Source: Sinobacterium caligoides (GTDB lineage: Bacteria; Pseudomonadota; Gammaproteobacteria; Pseudomonadales; Sinobacteriaceae). Taken from it: a stretch of 64,000 nt of DNA. The position numbers were made by a program, and so were the translations under genes. The notes under the pieces were generated by a model. That model did no database searches, was not told the DNA's origin, and was given only the letters and a program-made list of their open reading frames with translations. How positions within the stretch are numbered: the first letter of the stretch is position 1; every line of letters starts with the position of its first letter. The DNA is taken from NCBI RefSeq assembly GCF_003752585.1, contig NZ_RKHR01000003.1:682001-746000 (forward strand). Reading direction: 5' to 3'. Positions 8,626 through 17,503 of the stretch are shown piece by piece.

Positions 8626-8700
8626 TCCGACTTAGCTCAGCGGTAGAGCAGTAGACTGTTAATCTATTGGTCGCTGGTTCGATCCCAGCAGTCGGAGCCA
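8626..8700 (+). tRNA. tRNA-Asn(GTT), copy 1
   Basis: The 75-nt cloverleaf has acceptor TCCGACT/AGTCGGA, discriminator G and encoded CCA. The anticodon loop CTGTTAA gives GTT. The same tRNA sequence recurs at 10642 and 10863. The leader contains a small hairpin (ACCGC-AAC-GCGGT). Confidence 0.98.
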
Positions 8701-8707
8701 TATCTTA

Positions 8708-8738
8708 AAGGGGCTAATCGCAAGATTAGCCCCTTTTT
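8708..8738 (+). terminator. Terminator of tRNA-Asn copy 1
   Basis: A perfect stem AAAGGGGCTAATC / GATTAGCCCCTTT with GCAA-type loop is followed by a T-run. It lies between the tRNA and the convergent acyl-CoA ligase gene and could serve both. Its sequence differs from the terminators of copies 2 and 3. Confidence 0.9.
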
Positions 8739-8767
8739 CGTTCTAGCCTGGCTAAAAACGGCGGCAA

Positions 8768-10399
8768 TCACGCCTCATCAGTAATATCCTCACTCAGCAG
8801 ATAATCACGATAACGCGTGCGTAAATCCCGCTTCAACAGCTTTCCCGTCGCCGTATGAGGCAGCGATTCCACGGCAACAATATCGTCGGGCAACCACCAC
8901 TTCGCCAGCTTATCTGCCATCAAGGCCGTTATCGCCGCCTTATCCAGCTTGCCACCCTCCTTTAAGACCACCAATAATAATGGCCGCTCATCCCACTTCA
9001 AGTGGCGAGCCCCAATGACACAAGCCTCTAGTACTTGCGGATGATCCAGCGCCGCATTCTCTAAGTCGATGGAAGAGATCCATTCACCACCCGACTTGAT
9101 CACATCTTTCTTGCGATCGACGATGCGCAAATACCCCGCCGCATCCAGCGTCGCAACGTCGCCCGTATCAAACCAACCATCAATCAGCGCCGAACCCGGC
9201 TGACGAAAGTAGTTCGACAACACCCAGTGCCCCTTGACGCGAAGATTGCCCCGCGTCTTACCGTCCCGGGGTAGCGGCCGGTCATCATCGCCAAACAGAC
9301 CAAGACGCACACCAAATCCCCCTCGCCCCGCTGTCGCTTGCAGCGTCTGACGCTCTTCAGCTGGCATCGCCTGCAGCACCTTTGTGGATGAACCATAACT
9401 GACCAGCGGACTGGTCTCAGTCATTCCCCAGATCGGCATCAAATAGATACCATGACGCTCCAACGCCTTAATTAGCATCGGCGGTGCCGCTGCGCCACCC
9501 ACACCGATAGTCTCGACACTGTCAATGGTCGCACCACTGCCCTCCAGGTATTGTAATAGCCCCAACCATACCGTCGGCACCCCCAGCAGGAGCGTCGCCT
9601 GTGTATGCTCGATCAGCTCGTAAAGTGCCTCCCCCGCCATACCGCTGCCAGGCAATGCCAGAGTCGCTCCCGCCAATAACGCTGAGTAGGGTACCCCCCA
9701 GGCACAGACGTGATACATCGGCACGACCGGCATCACGACGCTGTCCGCAGAAATATTGAGGGCATTTGGCGCTACGCTGGCCATGGCATGGAGCACTGTC
9801 GAACGATGACTATAAAGCACCCCCTTTGGGTCGCCGGTGGTACCGGAGGTGTAGCACAGACAGGCGGCACTGTTCTCGTCGAAGGAAGGCCAGGGAATCA
9901 ACGGCTCACTCGATGCCAACAGCTGTTCATAGGCCACGTAACGTGAGTCAGCAGCTTGCTCCGCCGCCAAATTCGGCGCCAATACCACAATATGACGCAA
10001 CCAAGGCAACTCCGCCTCAATTTCCTGCAGCAACGGCAAGAAGTCCGGCTCGATGAACAGCCATTCCGCCTCACCATGGTTGAAGATATAACGTACCTGG
10101 TCCCGATACAGCCGAGGGTTTATCGTATGCATCACCGCACCCACCCCTGAAACGGCATAATAGAGCTCAAGGTGACGATGATTATTCCACGCCAGGCTCG
10201 CAACACGCTCGCCCGCTACCACACCAGAGCTCTGCAGATAAGCTGCCAAACAACGGCTGCGCTGATCTAGCTGCTCATAGCTATGCTCGACGATGCCGCC
10301 ATCAACACGGCTATATACTTTCGCTTGCGGATAGTTCTCCTGCGCCTGCTCGAGGATCGCCGAGATCAACAGCGGTTCCTCCATCATATTACCCAACAT
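8768..10399 (-). CDS. Fatty acid-CoA ligase, AlkK/medium-chain type
   Basis: This 543-residue AMP-forming ligase activates a fatty acid to its acyl-CoA through an acyl-adenylate. The P-loop [11 protein letters not shown] is at residues 183-193, GMTET in the A5 region, GWFDTGDVA in the A7 region, and the C-terminal lysine region [14 protein letters not shown] near the end. The N-terminus ([13 protein letters not shown]) is the pattern seen in the AlkK-like medium- to long-chain ligases of Pseudomonas-type bacteria. GAGGGAAGGG precedes the ATG. It lies between tRNA-Asn copies 1 and 2, on the opposite strand. Chain-length preference is not readable from the sequence. Confidence 0.9.
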   Translation of the reverse strand: MLGNMMEEPLLISAILEQAQENYPQAKVYSRVDGGIVEHSYEQLDQRSRCLAAYLQSSGVVAGERVASLAWNNHRHLELYYAVSGVGAVMHTINPRLYRDQVRYIFNHGEAEWLFIEPDFLPLLQEIEAELPWLRHIVVLAPNLAAEQAADSRYVAYEQLLASSEPLIPWPSFDENSAACLCYTSGTTGDPKGVLYSHRSTVLHAMASVAPNALNISADSVVMPVVPMYHVCAWGVPYSALLAGATLALPGSGMAGEALYELIEHTQATLLLGVPTVWLGLLQYLEGSGATIDSVETIGVGGAAAPPMLIKALERHGIYLMPIWGMTETSPLVSYGSSTKVLQAMPAEERQTLQATAGRGGFGVRLGLFGDDDRPLPRDGKTRGNLRVKGHWVLSNYFRQPGSALIDGWFDTGDVATLDAAGYLRIVDRKKDVIKSGGEWISSIDLENAALDHPQVLEACVIGARHLKWDERPLLLVVLKEGGKLDKAAITALMADKLAKWWLPDDIVAVESLPHTATGKLLKRDLRTRYRDYLLSEDITDEA

Positions 10400-10581
10400 T
10401 TCCCTTCCCTCGGTTGTGTATTTTTCAATGCTATTATTTTCGCGGCGACATTATTCAGCAATATGCCATCACTGCGTCGGCCAGCTCTGCCGCAGCTATC
10501 GAGACTACCACAAAGCCACAGCGGTCACTGCCCGCCAATCTACCCCGACATCATTCCCCTTTAAAATTGATAAAAAAACGG

Positions 10582-10610
10582 TTGACCAAGACTGCACTTC
10601 CCCCTAATAT
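10582..10610 (+). promoter_or_regulatory. Sigma-70 promoter of tRNA-Asn copy 2
   Basis: TTGACC (10582-10587), 17-nt spacer, TAATAT (10605-10610). The spacer differs from that of copy 1 while both boxes are identical. Confidence 0.85.
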
Positions 10611-10641
10611 GCGCCCCGCAGACCGCAACGCGGTTCGCCGT

Positions 10642-10716
10642 TCCGACTTAGCTCAGCGGTAGAGCAGTAGACTGTTAATCTATTGGTCGCTGGTTCGATC
10701 CCAGCAGTCGGAGCCA
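10642..10716 (+). tRNA. tRNA-Asn(GTT), copy 2
   Basis: The 75-nt tRNA matches copy 1 throughout, with anticodon GTT and encoded CCA. The leader CCGCAGACCGCAACGCGGT is shared with copy 1 and nearly with copy 3. Confidence 0.98.
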
Positions 10717-10722
10717 CATACT

Positions 10723-10753
10723 AAAAGACCAGCCTCGTGCTGGTCTTTTTTTT
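10723..10753 (+). terminator. Terminator of tRNA-Asn copy 2
   Basis: The stem AAAAGACCAGC / GCTGGTCTTTT is followed by an eight-T tract. It is nearly identical to the terminator of copy 3. Confidence 0.92.
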
Positions 10754-10802
10754 GCCTAAAATCCGCTTTTTCCAGGGTTTTATACTTTTATAAGATAAAG
10801 GC

Positions 10803-10831
10803 TTGACGACTTATAGCCTTGAAAGTAATAT
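10803..10831 (+). promoter_or_regulatory. Sigma-70 promoter of tRNA-Asn copy 3
   Basis: TTGACG (10803-10808), 17-nt spacer, TAATAT (10826-10831). Confidence 0.85.
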
Positions 10832-10862
10832 CCACCCCGCAAACCGCAACGTGGTTCGCCGT

Positions 10863-10937
10863 TCCGACTTAGCTCAGCGGTAGAGCAGTAGACTGTTAAT
10901 CTATTGGTCGCTGGTTCGATCCCAGCAGTCGGAGCCA
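10863..10937 (+). tRNA. tRNA-Asn(GTT), copy 3
   Basis: The 75-nt tRNA is identical to copies 1 and 2, with its own promoter and terminator. Copies 2 and 3 are 146 bp apart and look like a tandem duplication of the whole unit. Confidence 0.98.
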
Positions 10938-10943
10938 TATACT

Positions 10944-10973
10944 AAAAGACCAGCCTCGCGCTGGTCTTTTTTT
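10944..10973 (+). terminator. Terminator of tRNA-Asn copy 3
   Basis: The stem AAAAGACCAGC / GCTGGTCTTTT with a CTCGC loop is followed by a T-run. It differs from the copy 2 terminator by one loop base and T-run length. Confidence 0.92.
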
Positions 10974-11122
10974 GCCTGGAATTTCTCACCTTTTAACTGC
11001 GCTTTAGCTGCCTCCTTTATAAGCACTTCTTTTCGTCACGCCTTTTAAGCTTCCTTGCAACGGCTAAACCTTCTTACGACCGCCCCTAGCTATAACGAGT
11101 AACCGCAAGCCTTAACGGTAAA

Positions 11123-11161
11123 CCTTAACTACAGACCTTAACTACAGACCTTAACTACAGG
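11123..11161. repeat. Three tandem 13-bp repeats
   Basis: CCTTAACTACAGA occurs three times head to tail, with the last base of the third copy changed to G. They lie 3' of the SLC13 gene. No function is evident. Confidence 0.9.
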
Positions 11162-11183
11162 CACAAAATAGCCCGCCCTCCCG

Positions 11184-12953
11184 CTAAAAGGGCCATACCA
11201 ATGGCGCAATCAACACCGTCAAGACGCCAACCAGAAAGGTTAGCGGGCCACCCATGCGCAGGAAGTCGACAAATTTATAACCACCCGGCCCATAGACCAT
11301 CAGATTAGTCTGGTAACCAATCGGCGTCGCGAAACAGGTCGAGGCGGCAACCATTAAGGTGATTACAAAAGGCGTTACACTCACCCCAAGCGTCTCGCTC
11401 AACGCCACCGCGACAGGGAACAGCAACACCGCCGCCGCCACATTGGAGATCAGCGCCGAGAAACCAGCAGTCAGCAAGAAGATCGCCGCCAAGCTCAGGT
11501 AGGCCGACCCCGACACCACCGAAAATAACGAGCTAGCGACATGAGTCGCCAAACCACTCTGCTGCACTCCTGCACCGAGTGCGATAGAAGCCGCGATCAC
11601 CATCAATACCTGAAAGTCGATACTCGATCTCGCCTCAAAGGTCGATAGACAGCCGGTCATCACCATCGCAAATGAGGCTAGCACAGCCGCCCCCAACATA
11701 CTGACCCCAAAGCCACTGACAGCCACAACCATAGCCAGCAGGATAGAAATGGCCCACCAGCGCTTACCGTGGCGCAGCGGCTCCGAATTAGCGACTCGAC
11801 TAACCAATAGGAAGTCCTTGGCATAGGCGTACTGCTCGACAAAATCATCCGCCGCTTCTAGCAACAGGTTGTCGCCCGCACGTAGCTCAACATCACCGAG
11901 CCGTCCCTTGACCTTCTCCCCCTCACGCGTGATTGCAATAATGGCTGCGGTATAACGTGTGCGAAATCGGCCATCGCGCACCGACTCGCCAACAAGCGGG
12001 TTATTCGCCGAGATAACAACCTCAATTAAGCAGCGACCGTCTTGCACATCATCTAACTTAAATACCTGCTCTTCACCACTGCGCAGACCATGAATTCGCT
12101 TCAGATCGACAACAGCCTCAACATCACCGGCAAACACCAAACGATCTCCGGCATACAATACCTCTGAAGACGCCACCGCCGGCATCACACGATTATTACG
12201 TACAATTTCAACGAGGAATAAGCCTGGAAGATGACGCAAGCCAGCCTTTTCGATAGACAAACCCGCCAGCGGACTAAAAGGCTCAACCACCATTTCCACG
12301 ACATATTCACGCCCCCCCTCCAGCTTGGCAGTGAAACCACTCTTGTTCGGCAATAATCGACGACTAAAGATGACCACATAAGCAGCCATCACCAATACAC
12401 AAGGCACACCAACCCAAGCAATCTCAAACAGCGACAACCGTACATCAGCCTGGTAGCGGTTAAACATGTCATTGAGCACGAGATTAGTACTTGTACCAAC
12501 CAAGGTACAGAGTCCGCCTGTGATGGCGGCAAAGCTTAGCGGCATCATCAATTGCGAGACAGAGAGCTTATTTCGACGCGCCCAATCACTTACCGCTGGT
12601 ACCATCATCGCGACTACCGGCGTGTTATTAAGTACTGAGCTTACGGCTGCAACGGGCAACATCAAGCGCAATTGCGCCGTCATCGTCGAGCGCGGACGAC
12701 CCAGCACCCCCTGTGACATCCATGCCACCGCCCCACTCTGAGAGAGCCCGCGAGCTACGATATACAACACCCCCACTGTCGCCACACCCTCATTAGAAAG
12801 CCCCTGCAGCGCCGTGGGAATATCAATCACACCAAAGGCAACCAAACAGGCTACAGCACTAACCAGTATTCCATCCGCTGTAATACTCGACAGTGCCAAC
12901 AATATGAATGTAACCGCCACAATCAGCAACGTTAACCAAGCATCAAACGCCAT
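11184..12953 (-). CDS. SLC13/DASS-type anion symporter with two TrkA-C domains
   Basis: This 589-residue inner-membrane transporter has about eleven membrane segments split by a soluble insert. The two inverted halves carry the family's ion/substrate loops: SSVLNNTPVV and GTSTNLVLN in the first, SALISNVAAAV and GYQTNLMVYGPG in the second. The insert holds two TrkA-C (RCK_C) domains at about residues 218-286 and 308-375. This layout is that of the SLC13-related permeases thought to import sulfate, dicarboxylates or similar anions with Na+. The TrkA-C domains may bind a regulatory ligand. The substrate cannot be fixed from sequence. No neighbouring metabolic gene helps. Confidence 0.85.
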   Translation of the reverse strand: MAFDAWLTLLIVAVTFILLALSSITADGILVSAVACLVAFGVIDIPTALQGLSNEGVATVGVLYIVARGLSQSGAVAWMSQGVLGRPRSTMTAQLRLMLPVAAVSSVLNNTPVVAMMVPAVSDWARRNKLSVSQLMMPLSFAAITGGLCTLVGTSTNLVLNDMFNRYQADVRLSLFEIAWVGVPCVLVMAAYVVIFSRRLLPNKSGFTAKLEGGREYVVEMVVEPFSPLAGLSIEKAGLRHLPGLFLVEIVRNNRVMPAVASSEVLYAGDRLVFAGDVEAVVDLKRIHGLRSGEEQVFKLDDVQDGRCLIEVVISANNPLVGESVRDGRFRTRYTAAIIAITREGEKVKGRLGDVELRAGDNLLLEAADDFVEQYAYAKDFLLVSRVANSEPLRHGKRWWAISILLAMVVAVSGFGVSMLGAAVLASFAMVMTGCLSTFEARSSIDFQVLMVIAASIALGAGVQQSGLATHVASSLFSVVSGSAYLSLAAIFLLTAGFSALISNVAAAVLLFPVAVALSETLGVSVTPFVITLMVAASTCFATPIGYQTNLMVYGPGGYKFVDFLRMGGPLTFLVGVLTVLIAPLVWPF

Positions 12954-13008
12954 AATTCACTCTCAATACCTTACAAGCCATAGCAAACCATCATTACCAG
13001 CAACTTCA

Positions 13009-13968
13009 CTAACGATAAAAATTTGTCAACACATCGATAAAGCGCGCTAAGTCTGTTGCCGGCAGCTCATTAATACCCGCTGCCGCCTTGCGCCCGCCAC
13101 CCGTCTCAAACTGACGAACAACTTCGTCTGCCCCTGTTTTGTTGTTTAGCGGCGCCCTCACACTCACAAGATAGCTCCCATTAGTCTTCTCTGTCAGTAC
13201 CGCATGTGCTCTATCGGGATGCGCATTAGCCAAGTCATTGCTGTACACACCACCAACCCGGCGTGCCCACTTCTCATTAGGCAGGGTAAATACTGCCGCC
13301 ACATCGCTCTCTATCGTTGCAGAAAGCGCTGCCGCTGTAGCCATGTCTTGCTGATAACCCGCCTCCAAGCAGTCAAACGTCGCCACATCGTCAGCAATAA
13401 AGTCTAACGGCGAAGCGTAATGACGCAGCCTGTCAAACAGCGCAGCAGGAGTAAAGTGTAGATCTTCGAGTGTCGCACCGTAACCATTATAATTCAGATA
13501 GACACCAAGGCTTGCCAACTGCTGTAACTGTGCTGAAGTCAGCTCAGTGGTCTTTGCTAGCGCCTCTGCGCCACGATTGAGGTTATCACCAAAAGCCCCC
13601 GTGATCGCCCACTCACAGTAGCGACCCGAGAGGTAACTGTTTATCAAAAGCGATGTACAGACATCTGAGGCAGTGTTAATAATCGCCTGCAAATTATCGT
13701 GCTGCGGAATGCCACCCGCAAAATGGTGATCGACATAAAGTATCCTCGCCCCTTTATCAAGAGCATCAACGACACCAACGCGGTTCTTATCAAATGAAAT
13801 ATCTAAAACAACGACATCATCGCCTGCGGCAATTGACGCCTGCTCAACAAGCGCGATATCGCGCTTTACCCCTGTCACCAAGCGACTATCACAAGGCTCT
13901 GCCTGCCGCAGCTGCAGCAACGAACAGATGCCATCAGCATCACCATTAAAAATATCAACCTTCGCCAT
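13009..13968 (-). CDS. DHH-family phosphoesterase
   Basis: This protein of about 319 residues begins MAKVDIFNGDADGICSLLQL, where the FNGDADG motif replaces the more usual DHD/NxDxD of the family. DISFDK and the DHH motif (LYVDHHFAGG) follow at about residue 90, with a GGGRKAAAG glycine-rich motif near the C-terminus (DHHA1-like). DHH enzymes are Mn-dependent phosphoesterases acting on short RNA, nucleotides, cyclic dinucleotides or pyrophosphate. The specific substrate is unknown. The ATG at 13968 is preferred over an upstream in-frame start at 14061 because it has GAGAG before it and the conserved motif begins there. Confidence 0.8.
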   Translation of the reverse strand: MAKVDIFNGDADGICSLLQLRQAEPCDSRLVTGVKRDIALVEQASIAAGDDVVVLDISFDKNRVGVVDALDKGARILYVDHHFAGGIPQHDNLQAIINTASDVCTSLLINSYLSGRYCEWAITGAFGDNLNRGAEALAKTTELTSAQLQQLASLGVYLNYNGYGATLEDLHFTPAALFDRLRHYASPLDFIADDVATFDCLEAGYQQDMATAAALSATIESDVAAVFTLPNEKWARRVGGVYSNDLANAHPDRAHAVLTEKTNGSYLVSVRAPLNNKTGADEVVRQFETGGGRKAAAGINELPATDLARFIDVLTNFYR

Positions 13969-14073
13969 TATCGCTCTCTTGCAGCACACATTAATAATGG
14001 CGAGATTGTAACACAGCCATTGAGACACTCCCGCCTTAATGACGAGCATGCCCAATGACATCGAAAAAATTCA

Positions 14074-14367
14074 CTAATTTAGGCGTATCCTTGTTGAGTT
14101 TTGCGCCACCATTCTCTCACTAACGCCTTTCACCTCCGCCAGCTCTTCGGCTGACTTGAAGTCACCATGCAACTGCCGATAGGCAATGATTGCCTTCGCC
14201 CTGGTCAAGCCCACACCAGACAGCATCTCCGCCAACATATCTGCATCAGCACTATTTATATCGACACGCTCAACGATTAACGAGCCATCTTCGGCCGCAA
14301 TTACAGTAGCCATAGGAGACAACACGATCGCCGCTGAAAGCAGTACTGACTTTACTATAGTTTTCAT
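14074..14367 (-). CDS. ComEA-like helix-hairpin-helix DNA-binding protein
   Basis: This 97-residue exported protein has a signal peptide (about residues 1-25, ending ...TVIAA) and one ComEA-type helix-hairpin-helix unit: VDINSADADMLAEMLSGVGL, AKAIIAYRQLHGDFKSAEEL, then VKGVSERMVAQN. Such small periplasmic HhH proteins bind double-stranded DNA and can support DNA uptake. In Pseudomonas-type genomes a comEA-like gene sits at the same place, after pyrF. No other competence genes are in the window. Confidence 0.85.
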   Translation of the reverse strand: MKTIVKSVLLSAAIVLSPMATVIAAEDGSLIVERVDINSADADMLAEMLSGVGLTRAKAIIAYRQLHGDFKSAEELAEVKGVSERMVAQNSTRIRLN

Positions 14368-14398
14368 AACACATTCCTTTGTACGTTATTGAAAAAGT

Positions 14399-14429
14399 AG
14401 AGCCCCACTAACGGCGTTAGCGGGGCTCT
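14399..14429 (-). terminator. Terminator after pyrF
   Basis: The stem AGAGCCCC-x-CTAACG / CGTTAG-x-GGGGCTCT, with only a central one-base gap and one mismatch, is followed on the minus strand by ACTTTTTC. It separates pyrF from the comEA-like gene. Confidence 0.9.
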
Positions 14430-14488
14430 AGAAATATAGGTCAGTACAGCCATTCAACCACCCTTAAACTTGGGGGTATAGCGCGCCT

Positions 14489-15190
14489 TTAATCGCCCGC
14501 CTTAATATCCGCCAAGATCGACTGCAAAGCATCGAGCGGCTTAGGCTTGGAAGTGATCGGTCGACCTATGACAAGATAATCACTACCATCGCGCAGCGCC
14601 TGCGCCGGCGTTACAATGCGGCGCTGATCGCCCGCAGCATCCCCAAGAGGGCGTATCCCCGGCGTCACCAACTTAAAGTCTCCCCCCACCACCGAGCGCA
14701 ACATCGGCGCCTCCTGTGCCGAGCAAACCACACCGTCTAAGCCACAACTTTCCGTCAATAGCGCTAGCCGCTTTACCTGCTCCTGCGGTGCCACAGCAAT
14801 ACCAACCTCAGCCAAATCCTCAGCCTCCATGCTGGTCAATACCGTAACGGCAATCAAAAGCGGCTGGTGAGCCGACTTGTCAATTGCCTCTCGTGCCGCC
14901 TCCATCATGCGGCGCCCGCCACTTGCATGCACATTGACCATCCAGACACCCAACTCTGCGGCAGAGCGCACAGCACCCGCACAGGTATTGGGAATATCAT
15001 GAAACTTCAGGTCGAGAAAAACATCAAAGCCTCGCTTAACTAGCGACTCCACTAACTGAGGACCTGCCGCAGTAAACAACTCCTTCCCCACCTTCAGGCG
15101 GCAGCTATCTGCTGATAGCTGATCAGCCATCGCAATGGCGCCATCGGCAGTGGGAAAATCTAACGCGACTAGAATCTTAGGATCAGACAC
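14489..15190 (-). CDS. pyrF: Orotidine 5'-phosphate decarboxylase
   Basis: This enzyme of about 233 residues converts OMP to UMP, the last step of de novo pyrimidine synthesis. The catalytic [10 protein letters not shown] motif (Lys and two Asp) is present near residue 60, and the phosphate-gripper region TPGIRP and [10 protein letters not shown] near the C-terminus. The GTG at 15190 is chosen because GGAGAG lies 5 nt before it. A longer TTG start at 15214 would place the ribosome site inside the gene. It follows lapB on the same strand, as in Pseudomonas. Confidence 0.96.
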   Translation of the reverse strand: MSDPKILVALDFPTADGAIAMADQLSADSCRLKVGKELFTAAGPQLVESLVKRGFDVFLDLKFHDIPNTCAGAVRSAAELGVWMVNVHASGGRRMMEAAREAIDKSAHQPLLIAVTVLTSMEAEDLAEVGIAVAPQEQVKRLALLTESCGLDGVVCSAQEAPMLRSVVGGDFKLVTPGIRPLGDAAGDQRRIVTPAQALRDGSDYLVIGRPITSKPKPLDALQSILADIKAGD

Positions 15191-15238
15191 AGATACTCTC
15201 CAAAACAAAAACAAAATATAAAAATTAACAAACCTAGG

Positions 15239-16441
15239 CTACTGCCCCTCGACACCTACGATCGGGGCAACCACTCCCCACCCCTTACACGAAGGGCACA
15301 ACCAGTGTAGCTGCTGCCCAGCAAAGCCACATTCACGACAACGGTATTGGGGCTTATGCGCCAACAACCCCTCCAACAGGTCTCGCAACATTTGCAGATT
15401 TTCCGCAGCGCTGCCGATCGCCGAGAGCTGATGAAAATCGACCAAGCTAATCAACCCTTGTATCGTTGGCCTATCGCGCATCAACTGCGACAGGCGCTCC
15501 GCCGCTGCTTTCTCACCCTGCTGCGACTTAAGCCCCCAAATCAGCTCCATCAACACCGCCGTCATTGGTTGCTGCCGCAACACCTTCTCTGCAAAAACGA
15601 TAAAGCCCTGCACATCGTTCAGCTGTTGATAACAGCGAGCAATCATACCTATCGCTTCACTCATGTAGAGTAAATCCTGCTCCTGAACCTGCCCCAGCAC
15701 TTTAATCGCCTGGTGATAGCGCTGGGCACTCATTTCTACACGCCCGAGAATCAAGCTGGCGCGCACACAGCTACGATCGAAATCGAGCGCCTGCTTCAAC
15801 AACAAGCGCACTCTGCGCCAATCATCGCGCACGATCTCCTGCTCAGCTAATTCACAACAATAGTGCGCCATTGCGATGCCGAGCGTCGACACCTGCGCCT
15901 GCTTTGAGCGCAGCAACCTGCGAGGTACCAGACGCATGCCTGTATCGATGGCCAACTGCCAATCTCGCTGCTCCTGATAGATATCAACCAACTGACTCAG
16001 CGCCTTCGTCGACAACTCACTCTGCTCGCTAACCAACTGCTTAAAAAGTGACTCAGCACGATCAAGCAGGCCTGCTTGCGCATAATCCCTAGCGAGCGCG
16101 AAGTGCGCCATATGACGCTCTTTCACCGACAGCGAAGGACGAGCCAGCAAGTTCTGATGCACCTTAATGGCACCCTCAACATCACCGCGCTCACGCAGCA
16201 GATCCCCCATGGAGATATGCGTTGGTAGAGTGACCGAGGAAACCTCAAAAGACTCCATAAAACTGTCGACAGCCTCATCACCATCCTCCTTGCTCATTAA
16301 CAAGTTGAGGCTGCGATAATAACTCATGGGAATAACTGGAGAGTCCGGTAGACGACGGCGTTTGGGTCGCCGATAGCGTCCTAGCAGCCAACCTATGGCC
16401 ACCGCCACAAAGATGACAAAGAGGAGGGATAAATCTGGCAT
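15239..16441 (-). CDS. lapB: LPS assembly protein B (YciM)
   Basis: This 400-residue inner-membrane protein has one N-terminal membrane helix (residues 3-20), then a chain of TPR helices facing the cytoplasm. It ends with a rubredoxin-like metal knot with C368, C371, C382 and C385 (CREC...CPSC). LapB works with FtsH to control degradation of LpxC and so the rate of lipopolysaccharide synthesis. The start codon abuts the lapA stop. Length matches the E. coli protein (389). Confidence 0.95.
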   Translation of the reverse strand: MPDLSLLFVIFVAVAIGWLLGRYRRPKRRRLPDSPVIPMSYYRSLNLLMSKEDGDEAVDSFMESFEVSSVTLPTHISMGDLLRERGDVEGAIKVHQNLLARPSLSVKERHMAHFALARDYAQAGLLDRAESLFKQLVSEQSELSTKALSQLVDIYQEQRDWQLAIDTGMRLVPRRLLRSKQAQVSTLGIAMAHYCCELAEQEIVRDDWRRVRLLLKQALDFDRSCVRASLILGRVEMSAQRYHQAIKVLGQVQEQDLLYMSEAIGMIARCYQQLNDVQGFIVFAEKVLRQQPMTAVLMELIWGLKSQQGEKAAAERLSQLMRDRPTIQGLISLVDFHQLSAIGSAAENLQMLRDLLEGLLAHKPQYRCRECGFAGQQLHWLCPSCKGWGVVAPIVGVEGQ

Positions 16442-16738
16442 CTAGCTGCTCATCGGGTTTTGCTTAAGTCTCGCGAGCGCTTTCTCTGACTTCACCAACT
16501 TCCTCTTCAACTGCGCCTGACGCCCATACATCTTTATGAACACAGCTGCAGCGGAACCCAGCCCCGCTACCGCCCCTGTAATAAACGACAACACCACCCA
16601 ACTGCCCGAGGTAACCGTCATATCAAAGAGGAAAAGATCGACCGTCACCGAAGTATTGTTTTCCACCAGAAATAGCAGTGCCATGACAATGACAGCAATA
16701 ATCAACAGCGCCATAAGCAGCAGTTTTACAATACGCAT
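16442..16738 (-). CDS. lapA: LPS assembly protein A, DUF1049 family
   Basis: This 98-residue protein has two membrane helices (about residues 3-25 and 41-65) and a short cytoplasmic charged tail with helical RQAQLKRKLVKSEKALARLK. It is encoded immediately before lapB, the arrangement of yciS-yciM in enterobacteria. It is thought to be a partner of LapB in envelope lipid control. Confidence 0.93.
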   Translation of the reverse strand: MRIVKLLLMALLIIAVIVMALLFLVENNTSVTVDLFLFDMTVTSGSWVVLSFITGAVAGLGSAAAVFIKMYGRQAQLKRKLVKSEKALARLKQNPMSS

Positions 16739-16799
16739 AGGGGCTCAGAATCTAGACAAATGGTATGGAAAGATAACGTGTTAAGTCAATTTGTGCAAT

Positions 16800-16823
16800 A
16801 AAAAAGGCCGCTGTAAGCGACCT
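16800..16823 (-). terminator. Terminator after ihfB
   Basis: On the minus strand AGGTCGC-TTACA-GCGGCCT is followed by six T. It lies between ihfB and lapA. Confidence 0.8.
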
Positions 16824-16855
16824 CTTATCAATCATTACAACACCGACTGTAAAAA

Positions 16856-17152
16856 TTAGCGGAACTTAGCAGCCGAAGCATCAACTCGCTCACGCAACTG
16901 CTTGCCGGGCTTGAAGTGAGGGACATGCTTACCCGTCAATTCTACAGACTCTCCAGTCTTAGGGTTGCGACCCTTGCGTGGAGCCCGGTAGTGTAGGCAG
17001 AAACTACCAAAACCACGAATCTCGATACGGTTACCAGTGGAAAGTGATTCTGACATCTGCTCTAACATCACCTTAACAGCCTGTTCAACGTCTCTTATTG
17101 GCAGTTGAGGCTGCTTCTCAGCAATACGTTCAATTAACTCTGATTTCGTCAT
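16856..17152 (-). CDS. ihfB: Integration host factor subunit beta
   Basis: This 98-residue HU/IHF-family subunit has [20 protein letters not shown] at the start, the core [20 protein letters not shown] and the DNA-intercalating arm with RNPKTGE. With IhfA it bends DNA at specific sites. It lies after rpsA, the standard location in gammaproteobacteria, but with its own 350-bp upstream region. Confidence 0.97.
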   Translation of the reverse strand: MTKSELIERIAEKQPQLPIRDVEQAVKVMLEQMSESLSTGNRIEIRGFGSFCLHYRAPRKGRNPKTGESVELTGKHVPHFKPGKQLRERVDASAAKFR

Positions 17153-17450
17153 ATAAAATTCCTGAATATATACTCAACCATTCCCGAGCCGATCATTACA
17201 CAACAAAGATCGAGCATTGGGCGGAAGCTATTTATCGACACGCATTATAAACACTAGCATGCAACATACATTTTGACGTAGTGTAACCTGCATTAAAAGC
17301 CTGTTCACTCATTATAGACTGAAAAAATTAGATTTTAATCATTAATTTACGCAACAACTCTCGATTGATACTAGCAACAAACTAGTGACTTCGCCAACCC
17401 GCCGTGGCGAGCAGATCTCGAGCAAACAAAAAAGTAAGCGACCAACAACG
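17153..17450. other. Intergenic region between rpsA terminator and ihfB
   Basis: About 300 bp that should contain the ihfB promoter; AT-rich with short T and A runs. No ORF, RNA gene or convincing hairpin was recognised. Confidence 0.6.
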
Positions 17451-17476
17451 AAAAACGGGGCCGAAGCCCCGTTTTT
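17451..17476 (-). terminator. Terminator of rpsA
   Basis: A perfect AAAAACGGGGC / GCCCCGTTTTT stem with a UUCG loop on the minus strand (CGAA on the plus strand), 28 bp after the rpsA stop. Confidence 0.96.
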
Positions 17477-17503
17477 ACTCAATCAAGCTTATTCCTGCTG
17501 GAA

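Noticed and set aside
9710..10056. ORFs on the plus strand inside the acyl-CoA ligase gene
   Set aside because: They lie opposite a clear, full-length enzyme gene and have no domain features.
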